A DNA stretch of 64,000 bases from a virus: the IMG/VR virus record IMGVR_UViG_3300013123_000005, positions 18,397 to 82,396 of that record; one strand, 5' to 3'. This document shows, in pieces, positions 14,600 through 22,600 of the stretch. The notes beneath the pieces were generated by a model. It did not search any database and was not told the DNA's origin. It saw nothing but the letters and a program-made list of their open reading frames with translations. Position 1 is the stretch's first letter; each line of letters opens with the position of its first letter. A program made the translations under genes and the position numbers.

Positions 14600-15588
14600 G
14601 TAACAAACAAAAGCTAGCTATCATAACCGGCGTAAATGGACAAGATGGCTCTCATCTATCCGATCTTCTTTTGCAAAAAGGCTATAGGGTTGTCGGATTG
14701 ACTCGCCGCCGAGCCGTAGAGTGCGGCAGCAATCTCGAATCAGCGCTCAAAGATCCCAATTTTCAATTGGAATATGCCAACATGACCGACTCTTCGAGTC
14801 TTTGGAATGCTCTGCATAAACACAGACCAGACGAAATCTACAATCTTGCTGCTCAATCTCACGTACATACTTCGTTTGAGGTGCCAGAAGAAACCATGAA
14901 CGTTAATGCACTTGGTACGCTAAGACTTCTCGATGCAATGCGAAAGATTGTACCAGAAGCGAGATTTTATCAAGCCAGTACCAGTGAAATGTTTGGCAAA
15001 AATATTGCAGTGCCCCAAAATGAACAGAGCGCAATGCTTCCCGTTTCCCCTTATGCATGTGCAAAACTATGTGCTCATCAGCTTTGCGAAAGTTACAGAG
15101 AGGCATATGGAATGTTTATTGCGTGTGGCATTCTTTACAACCACGAGGGAGAACGTCGAGGTGAAAAATTTGTATCACGCAAAATTACACAAGGCGTTGC
15201 GAGAATTAAACATGGGCTTCAGAACAAACTTGTACTTGGAAATTTACATGCAAAGCGCGATTGGGGTTATGCCGTAGATTATGTTAACGCCATGTACATG
15301 ATGTTGCAACACGATAAACCAGACACTTTCGTAGTAGCCACCGGTATCACTCGTACTGTTTTTGATTTTGTATTGGAGACTTTCAGATGTGCTGGAATTG
15401 AAAATTGCGCGGATTATATTTCTCTCGATCCAACGCTCCAACGCCCAGCGGAAGTTCCATTACTGCTTGGTGATGCTAGTAAAATTCAAAATGAACTTGG
15501 ATGGCAACCAGAAGTGACTTTTGAACAATTGGTAGAATTAATGTATAATCATGATGAACAAGAAGTGTTGCGGTTAATTAAAAACTAG
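14596..15588 (+). CDS. gmd: GDP-mannose 4,6-dehydratase
   Basis: A 330-aa extended short-chain dehydrogenase. TGVNGQDGSHL (residues 11-21) binds NADP. The catalytic set is Thr129/Glu131 in QASTSEMFG and Tyr153/Lys157 in SPYACAK. ILYNHEGERRGEKFVSRKIT matches the 'NHES-RRGE-FV-RKI' block that contacts GDP-mannose; the usual E-S is here E-G. The enzyme converts GDP-D-mannose to GDP-4-keto-6-deoxymannose in the cytoplasm. Together with the upstream aminotransferase this gives GDP-perosamine. No GDP-fucose or rhamnose reductase is seen in the window. Confidence 0.92.
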   Translation: MSNKQKLAIITGVNGQDGSHLSDLLLQKGYRVVGLTRRRAVECGSNLESALKDPNFQLEYANMTDSSSLWNALHKHRPDEIYNLAAQSHVHTSFEVPEETMNVNALGTLRLLDAMRKIVPEARFYQASTSEMFGKNIAVPQNEQSAMLPVSPYACAKLCAHQLCESYREAYGMFIACGILYNHEGERRGEKFVSRKITQGVARIKHGLQNKLVLGNLHAKRDWGYAVDYVNAMYMMLQHDKPDTFVVATGITRTVFDFVLETFRCAGIENCADYISLDPTLQRPAEVPLLLGDASKIQNELGWQPEVTFEQLVELMYNHDEQEVLRLIKN

Positions 15589-15598
15589 GAGAAAAGAA

Positions 15599-15853
15599 AT
15601 GACAGAAGAGAAGACATTCAAGGTATCGGAACAGTTTGCAATGGCAATGTTGTTTGCGCTACAGAATTCGTTGGCAGAACAAACAGACATTATGCCAGAA
15701 TTGATGGGCTGGAAGCTCTTTATCAAGGACGATGAAGTTTGGATCGAGAATCCGCCTGTATTGCGCGTTTCATCAGATGCTAGCCCCTATGACGAGCAGC
15801 CAGAAGAAGTTAAGAAGGTAATGGATTCGATTCTTGTAGACTTTGAAGGGTAA
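15599..15853 (+). CDS. Small acidic protein, 84 aa
   Basis: Starts after AGGAG. The helical start FKVSEQFAMAMLFALQNSLA is followed by MGWKLFIKDDEVWIENPPVL. Acidic C-terminus. No family is recognised. It ends 3 nt before the FmdB-like zinc-ribbon gene. Confidence 0.55.
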   Translation: MTEEKTFKVSEQFAMAMLFALQNSLAEQTDIMPELMGWKLFIKDDEVWIENPPVLRVSSDASPYDEQPEEVKKVMDSILVDFEG

Positions 15854-15856
15854 GAA

Positions 15857-16111
15857 ATGCCATTTTATACGTATAAGTGTAAAGAGTGCAACAAACAATA
15901 TACGGTTTCTCATGAAATGACAAAACCGTTAACTGCATGCCCGATGTGCAATGCAGATGCGCAGCAATTAATAAGAGTTCCAGTCATCAATCAAGTCAGA
16001 TTGCAGAACGCTGCATCATCTACAAATCAAGATCGCAACTTGGAGATTCGACGAAAGAATTTAACATCTTATATTGAGTCAATGCGCGAGGAATTAAAAG
16101 GAAAACAATAA
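15857..16111 (+). CDS. FmdB-type zinc-ribbon protein
   Basis: An 84-aa protein. The N-terminal PFYTYKCKECNKQYTVSHEM and ACPMCNADAQQLIRVP are the two CxxC knuckles and linker of the FmdB/putative regulatory zinc ribbon. These domains bind one zinc; the family is widespread and often annotated as regulatory without proof. The remainder is helical and basic. It lies just upstream of the late sigma factor, but a functional link is not shown. Confidence 0.75.
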   Translation: MPFYTYKCKECNKQYTVSHEMTKPLTACPMCNADAQQLIRVPVINQVRLQNAASSTNQDRNLEIRRKNLTSYIESMREELKGKQ

Positions 16112-16112
16112 T

Positions 16113-16514
16113 ATGGGTTGGTTTTTTACAGTAGTTCTATTTGTTGTTGTGATTTTTTTTCTGCTTTATGTTAGAGCGCTCATGAAGCGTGTACAATCCT
16201 TAGTCTTGGGTTGGTTTTCAATTAGAGCAGAATTGAAAGATTATCAGCAACATTTAGAGCGCGTATACAAGATGCCGTCATATTACAACGAACCGACTCT
16301 GGAAAAGCTTATCGAACATACAAAGTTTCTAGAATCTGCAATAGATGAATTTGAACATGACACATACTTGGTTGGCTTGTTTGATCAAAAAGATGCGCTA
16401 GAGTATGATCGACAAACTTCAGAGTCCTCACAAGATGAGGAATTAGATATTGATCACAAAGAAGAGCAACAAGAAACAATCGACAAAAGCGAAGTCGTCA
16501 GGCAAGTATACTAA
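16113..16514 (+). CDS. Membrane-anchored protein, 133 aa
   Basis: The N-terminal GWFFTVVLFVVVIFFLLYVR is one transmembrane helix. A cytoplasmic or periplasmic helical region follows (NEPTLEKLIEHTKFLESAID), and the end is strongly acidic (SSQDEELDIDHKEEQQETID). N-terminally anchored proteins with a 'Y-N-x-PT-x-E-x-L-I-E-H' segment occur in large phages with no known role. Its last 65 nt overlap the sigma-factor gene. Confidence 0.6.
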   Translation: MGWFFTVVLFVVVIFFLLYVRALMKRVQSLVLGWFSIRAELKDYQQHLERVYKMPSYYNEPTLEKLIEHTKFLESAIDEFEHDTYLVGLFDQKDALEYDRQTSESSQDEELDIDHKEEQQETIDKSEVVRQVY

Positions 16515-17250
16515 CTCCGCTGGCAAGACTCCCAAAAACTATTACTTTACACAAATTCATGAAAATGCCATTATTCAATATGCATCATCGACAAATAGAG
16601 ATGAAAAGAATAAACTGTACAAAGATTTGTTACAGCCAGTATTTTCAGAGTTAGTCGACAAGATCGTATATACGTACAAGTATACGTCACTTCCAAATAT
16701 TGAAGAAAAGAAGCAAGAGTGTAAGATTTGGCTAATGACTATTCTTGATAAGTTCGATCCGGCTAAAGGTTCGAAGGCTTTTGCATATTTTACAGTTATC
16801 ACTCGTAATTGGTTTAGTCACGAACGAAAGCGTCACGTATCTCTGCTAAAGAGAGAGATGCACTATGAAGATGCTTCAAAGAATGGTGTTGCTTTATCAG
16901 AACGCGAAGAATTGATTTCTGAATCGCTTCCGTATCTTGATAGCAGAGAACGTGACGAATTTTGGTCTACATTTTTAAAGGAATTTGCTACTTGGGAAGA
17001 TTCCGAAGAAGAATCAACCGCCAATCGCAAGAAGGTCTATGATGCCCTCAAAATTTTGTTTGACAGCAAAGAAGATATTGAAATCTTCAATAAAAAGGCT
17101 ATATATTTGTATCTAAGAGAGATCACAGGACTGAGTACCAAACAAATTGTATGTCATCTCAAAAAGTTTCGAGAGCAATATTTAGTTTGGAGAGGCATTT
17201 GGGATGAAGGGTATGAGGATTTTATCTATGACGAAGAGAATGAAATTTGA
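16450..17250 (+). CDS. Late-transcription sigma factor, T4 gp55-like
   Basis: A 266-aa protein starting with TTG behind GAGG. Residues about 101-122 (KFDPAKGSKAFAYFTVITRN) match sigma70 region 2, which grips the RNA polymerase beta' clamp and opens the -10. The arrangement is that of T4 gp55: a short sigma with region 2 but no clear region 4, needing a co-activator. The basic, low-complexity N-terminus (KKSNKKQSTKAKSSGK) is unusual. It directly precedes the tail block and probably drives it. I saw no credible TATAAATA late promoters ahead of genes, so the recognition sequence may differ from T4. Confidence 0.75.
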   Translation: MITKKSNKKQSTKAKSSGKYTNSAGKTPKNYYFTQIHENAIIQYASSTNRDEKNKLYKDLLQPVFSELVDKIVYTYKYTSLPNIEEKKQECKIWLMTILDKFDPAKGSKAFAYFTVITRNWFSHERKRHVSLLKREMHYEDASKNGVALSEREELISESLPYLDSRERDEFWSTFLKEFATWEDSEEESTANRKKVYDALKILFDSKEDIEIFNKKAIYLYLREITGLSTKQIVCHLKKFREQYLVWRGIWDEGYEDFIYDEENEI

Positions 17251-17542
17251 TTCAGGCGACCTAACCGCTAAAGCACTAAAGAACATTGACGATGATCGTA
17301 TCAAGGTTGATGCGCTATTAAGCGATCTGATGATCCACATGAAGCAGCAGAGTCGGTTAGAACAGGGCGGCTTGGTTGCTGCCAAATATCTTGAGACTCT
17401 ACAACGTTCAAATGAACAACTTATTAAAATCATTCACGGCATGCACAAGAACGATGCTGTTGCTGACGAGCCAATGACTCAAGAAGAAATTGATGCTCAA
17501 TATGAAGAAATTGAACGTCAACGCGCGCTTAATCGTCAGTAA
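17228..17542 (+). CDS. Helical protein of unknown function, 104 aa
   Basis: Starts within the end of the sigma gene; ATG 17228 has GAGG nine bases upstream, though ATG 17204 and 17240 are also in frame. The product is helical (SDLMIHMKQQSRLEQGGLVA, then KYLETLQRSNEQLIKIIHGM) with an acidic, Gln-rich end. No family is recognised. By position it may be a late-gene regulator or a small assembly factor; this is inference only. Confidence 0.5.
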   Translation: MTKRMKFDSGDLTAKALKNIDDDRIKVDALLSDLMIHMKQQSRLEQGGLVAAKYLETLQRSNEQLIKIIHGMHKNDAVADEPMTQEEIDAQYEEIERQRALNRQ

Positions 17543-17562
17543 ATAGAAAGCAAATAAGTCGT

Positions 17563-18708
17563 ATGGCTATTGAGGGTCGACAAGAATTCGCATATGGTGA
17601 CCTAAATCCAATTGAACCGCCTATCATTCGAAGAAGAAGTGCGCCAACAAGCGCAATTAATGCTCTGGAGCGCTCTGTTCAAGATTCGCAAACATTAGAT
17701 TCTCTTAATAACACTGGAGCCTTTAAAGCGGTTGTACTTCGCGTTGAGCCAGAAGCAAATGGAGCCTCTTGGTTAAGTTGGGCATTTTCTGACGATCCTC
17801 CAAATTTGGTCAGAATCAGAGCCAGAATTCCAGAGCTTCATGCAATGCTTCCAGAACCAAATGAATTAGAGGCTCGCGAAGGTGAAGATGCTAGAATTAT
17901 TGAGATGTATCCAATATTTGAGGCTCAATCTGAAGATATAGAAGCTCCCAATGCTGGCGATATTGTCTGGGTAGACTACACTAATAAAGTCAACGTTACT
18001 GGACCAATCTATCTAGGACCGGTACAGGGACAACCAGATGGTAATACCAACAATTTGAAAGCTGATGGTCCTGGCGGGTATACCAAACTAGATGGCAAAT
18101 TTGTAGGAATCAAAGGAGTGGGCAATCAAATTTTGAATTCAATTTTTCCAGACGATCCAGATTTTGTTCCGTTGCAAGGTGTTAATATGTCCGTTGAGTT
18201 TCAGCGATATATTTGGAATTTGGATCGTCAATTTGATAAGGTTTCTTCACAGTTATTTAAAGATTGGCCAGTTACAAGAGTTAAAGAAGAAGCTATCAAA
18301 GTATGTAAACGGCTTGGCATTGAAGATCCTGGCGCGTTTTGGACTGTAATTATGACAGAAGCTACTGGACGACCGGTTGGAGTCTATGGAAACAATTGGG
18401 AATCTGCCGTAAAAGCTCATAGCTCGGCATATGGCATTGGACAGAACACAAGAAATTCAAACTGGAAATATATGCAAGAAAAATATCCCGACATTGCGGG
18501 TAAAATTCCGCACGATCAGCTTTATTTGCCAGAGAACGGCATTTTGGCATGTGGTCTATATTGGAGACATATCGAGAAGTATACCAAAGCCAACGGAGGG
18601 TACGATCTACTAACAAGTAGATTCAAGGCTTATACTGGTCGATGGAATACTGCGCAAGATAAAAAAACTGCTTATACAACGTGGAGTAAAGATATTAATG
18701 TCGCATAA
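17563..18708 (+). CDS. Baseplate hub/spike protein with lysozyme-like domain
   Basis: A 381-aa protein. Residues about 45-160 form an OB-fold-like region (LVRIRARIPELHAML, NAGDIVWVDYTNKVNVTGPI) as in T4 gp5 and related hub proteins. The C-terminal ~115 residues look like a lytic transglycosylase/lysozyme domain, with a candidate catalytic Glu in VIMTEATGRPVG and the SSAYGIGQNTRNSNWKYM block. It would sit at the tip of the tail tube and cut peptidoglycan during injection. Unlike T4 gp5, no C-terminal triple beta-helix follows; the next gene probably provides the spike. Confidence 0.72.
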   Translation: MAIEGRQEFAYGDLNPIEPPIIRRRSAPTSAINALERSVQDSQTLDSLNNTGAFKAVVLRVEPEANGASWLSWAFSDDPPNLVRIRARIPELHAMLPEPNELEAREGEDARIIEMYPIFEAQSEDIEAPNAGDIVWVDYTNKVNVTGPIYLGPVQGQPDGNTNNLKADGPGGYTKLDGKFVGIKGVGNQILNSIFPDDPDFVPLQGVNMSVEFQRYIWNLDRQFDKVSSQLFKDWPVTRVKEEAIKVCKRLGIEDPGAFWTVIMTEATGRPVGVYGNNWESAVKAHSSAYGIGQNTRNSNWKYMQEKYPDIAGKIPHDQLYLPENGILACGLYWRHIEKYTKANGGYDLLTSRFKAYTGRWNTAQDKKTAYTTWSKDINVA

Positions 18709-18723
18709 CGGAGAAAGAGAAAT

Positions 18724-19659
18724 TTGACAACTCGCAAGCCAGTATTTGATATTAGTGGACTTTCGGATACTAAGAAAAGTACCGTTAATGATACAGACAA
18801 TGTTGCCATTGTTACTTCTCGCGGAGTGTTCAACGATCAGTTGGTTGAACCTATTCCAAATTTCAACGAAGCGCCATGCGAAACAGTCATTTCCGGTAAG
18901 AACAATGCATGGATCGTATTTGGTCGAGATCGACCGGCAGACCTAAAATCTGGCTACGGTGGTGAAGGTCACACGCAAGCTGGTAGTCTCGACATTGTTG
19001 TTGGCAGAGATTGTCCATCACCAAAGTTGGTAGACGAAAAGGGCGAAAAGAGAGTCGTTAATCCTGATTTTTTTCGAGATGCAGCGCGAATCCACATTAG
19101 TCAAAAAACAGATGTAGACAAGAACTTTAATTTAGTAGATGGAAATGTCGGGAACATTAAAGCTCATTCTGCCATTGCTTTAAAGGCAGATGGAATTCGA
19201 ATAATTGCAAGAGATGGCGGAATTAAACTTGTTACAAGAACCGATAGATTTAATTCTCAAGGTGGAGAAGTAAAAGCAATTCGAGGTATTGAGCTTAACG
19301 CTGGAAATCAACCATCTGGCTTACAGTCAATGGTCAAGGGAGAAAATTTGGCCAGCGCCCTGAAATCAATGAATGAAAACATTTCAAAATTGACTGGAAT
19401 TGTAGATAACGTTTTGACAGCCTTGATAGCGCTAGACGCTGCTCTAGCTGCACATACGCATATCTGTGCGGCTCCAGGTTCACCGACAACACCATCGGCA
19501 GACTTGGCGCCCTCGGTAGCAAAAGCGTTGTCAACATATTTGTCGGATGGTAAGATTCCACTGATTAATCAAAAGATCAATTTGGTGAATTGGTATTGGG
19601 ACTATCTATCTCCAACTAGCAAAGAATATATCAACAGTCTGTACAATAAGGCTAACTAA
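18724..19659 (+). CDS. Baseplate spike/tip protein with H-x-H motif
   Basis: A 311-aa protein starting with TTG behind GGAG. Mid-protein beta-rich stretches (SAIALKADGIRIIARDGGIK) suggest a beta-helical or beta-prism shaft. Near residue 240 is AAHTHICAAPGSPTTPSADL. The H-T-H with the P-G-x-PTTPS tail recalls spike apexes of Mu gp45/P2 gpV, where His residues of three subunits hold an iron ion. It would form or cap the membrane-piercing spike on the hub encoded just upstream. Assignment rests on this motif and on context. Confidence 0.6.
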   Translation: MTTRKPVFDISGLSDTKKSTVNDTDNVAIVTSRGVFNDQLVEPIPNFNEAPCETVISGKNNAWIVFGRDRPADLKSGYGGEGHTQAGSLDIVVGRDCPSPKLVDEKGEKRVVNPDFFRDAARIHISQKTDVDKNFNLVDGNVGNIKAHSAIALKADGIRIIARDGGIKLVTRTDRFNSQGGEVKAIRGIELNAGNQPSGLQSMVKGENLASALKSMNENISKLTGIVDNVLTALIALDAALAAHTHICAAPGSPTTPSADLAPSVAKALSTYLSDGKIPLINQKINLVNWYWDYLSPTSKEYINSLYNKAN

Positions 19660-19660
19660 T

Positions 19661-22600
19661 ATGTCCAATCTAGACCCATTTGAAAATGTAGAGAAATGGA
19701 CAGATCCTAGAGATAATTTTGCTCTAGCGTCAATGAATCCGGACGGTACGCCACATGTAATTACCCCGACAACAGCCCCTCAGGGTGAAACTGGTGTCAC
19801 AGCGGATTGGTATTATCGAGAGCCTTGGACAGTTTGGGAACAAGATGGCAAGTGGAATATTGTAGTTTCGTCGGACAAGCAAATTCCAAAAGAAAACGAA
19901 GAACTAGTCAATCCTCCACCACCAGAAGATGATCGCTTTGGAATTGATCTTGAAGATGATAGCACTACGACAGAATATGTCGCCTCTGGTTCTCAAGAAC
20001 CGGCAACCACCGGTAAACCCGCTGGAGAAGCAGTTGAATCGGCTAAGAATCCGTTTATTGTCAAACAAGAAGCATCAGTAGAAAAGGCAAAAAATTCTTG
20101 GGATAAGTCAAAGCTCGAATTGTCCGATTTAGAACAGGAAAAGTATAAGCGCTCTGATGGAAAGGTTGTCAATCTTAGCGAAGAAATTAAGCACTTAGAG
20201 CAAGTACGCGATATTGATGTGTCGAATATGGAATCTGCAAATGCGCGTGTTCCTGTTGATGCCGATATTGTGGCAATGTATAAAGAAAAGATTGCCAAGC
20301 AAAACAAACAGATTGAGGACTTAAAGAAAAAGCGTTCTGATATTCACGAAAAAAAGATCCCGAAAGCCAAAGAAAAGGTAGCCAAGAAAGAAGCGGCATA
20401 CAATCAAGCAATCAAAGATTCCAACACAAAAATAAAGCAATATATCGAAGAAAACAAGAGTCCTAGAGTCAAAGCACTAGAATCTTCTGTGCGTAAAGGT
20501 TTTCAAGCAATTCTAGATGAAGCCGGGAAGTATTACCCTCCAGATTTTTTTACGGATTACGATAAATTCGATCCATCGAATCCTGTAACTCGCTCATTAG
20601 TTTACGAAAAGGATTACAAGACCAGCGAATCTCCATTGATAAAAATGAGAGTACTAGTTGTTGCCAATAAAGCCTACGTTGATATGTTTCCTGATAAAAC
20701 AGATGCACAGGTCAATGAGGGTTTTGAGAAATATTACGAGCACGAAAAAGCTGCACGCTATAACGTTTCATATGAGCGCGCTAGATTAAATACTGTCGTT
20801 GCGTCAGCTACAAGAATTCTTGAAGATAAACAGTATTTGTTGGATACTGGTTTTTCCGGTCGAGTAAACGGCATTAATATGAACGATGATGCCGCTTTAC
20901 TTCGAGAGATTCCGCAACACATTGAGAGTTTGATTCAAGAACAAACTAAGAATAAAATTTATGCTGATTATATGTCAAAGATGACCAGTTTAGAAATGAC
21001 TGGAGAACCGGCATATATCAATTTTTACCAGAACGAAGATCATGGATTTGTGACGTTCTCTTATGTTGTTGGCGATAGAGTCTTCTTTATGAGAAATGGG
21101 TTATCACGCTTTGCCAACCTGTCTCCGATTCAATCTAAGAAGATCATGTTCTTGTTTTATTATTTAGCTGATATTTTGGCTGATGAAAATATGCAAGTGC
21201 TTGACTTTGTTGCGAAATATTACAGTGGCACAGAACTTCGACCATCTGATGATAAAGAAAATCCTGGCGATAATTTAGATTCAGACTCGGAAAAATTTGA
21301 CGATCTTGGTATTCGCAGAGAAAAGTTCAACAAGAATCGTAGGATTTCGAACGTAATTGATGAAGAAGAAAACAGTTATCTTCGAAGAGTCAAAGATCTT
21401 GCTTCAGCGTACAGCGACGCTATTTCGAAAATTGATATAGGCGAGCTTATTAAGGCTGCTGTAAGCTGTTTGCACCAAAAGCAACTGGAACTCTCTTGGC
21501 CAAATCCTCCAAATTTGTTGGGCACTTGGACGTTTCCTAGTTTTGGAAAATTTGATTTTTTGGATTGGCTAGAGCGACTATCTGATGCAGTCGATAAAGC
21601 CATTCGAGATGCGTTAGATCAGCAAGTTGTCGATATTATGAAAGAATTGATGCGACTTCTTGAAGAAGGTTGTCGCGATTCTGTTGATTATGGAAAACAC
21701 AAGGCGAATGATTATCTGGTATGGCAGAAAGCCAAGGGAAATTCTTATGTCTCTAATTCCGTCGAAGAAGAAACAGGTACTCCGCTTGGAGAGATTGTAT
21801 TGGCGTTAAATCATCCGGATGAAGTTGCACAAGCTAAAGCAGATCATCAAAAAGACATATATATTAATCAACCGGTAGCTGAATTTAAGAGTGATGTTAA
21901 TCAAGAAGCTCGTAATTTGCTCGATGATGTTTCAGCTACGTTGAATCCTACGAACATGTACTATATGCTCAACGGAAAACCAACAGAAAGCACGACTATT
22001 CAAATTGTTGAGGTGGCTGACAACAAGTGGGTTGACAGTTTTGGTCACAAGTATTTGTATCTTCCAAAGCTATTAAATACCACTCAAAAATCTAAAGCTT
22101 TCTGCAAGGCTTTGCAGAAATACGTTGTACAAGAAAAGTTGTATGCGCTTGAGCAAGAAATTCAGAGTGAACCCAAAGAAGAAACGGCTAGTTATCCACC
22201 AAAGAAGCGTTATATTTGCGGTGATAAACAATTTGTCAGCAAGAAAATAGAGCTTTACAAGAACAAGGGACTTTCTCAACAAGAAGCCGAAGAACAAGCC
22301 AATAAAGATCTTGAGCGAAACAAGCAACTGTTGATTAAGTATTCGGATATGTTAAAGAATCCGAATCGCAAACTTGTAACGCCAGTGTTGATGGACAAAA
22401 AGAACGAAGATGGCTCCGTAATAAAAGGCGTAATTTCATCAACACCCCCTGAACTGATGTACAGTGTTGAGAAAGTAATGGAGCCGATTTTCAAGTATGT
22501 CGTTGAAGAGTTGGTACAAGATACGCGCAAGTATTTTAATGCGACGATGGCTGTGACAAATCCACAAGAAATTGCAGAACTAATGCTCGGAACTAGAACA

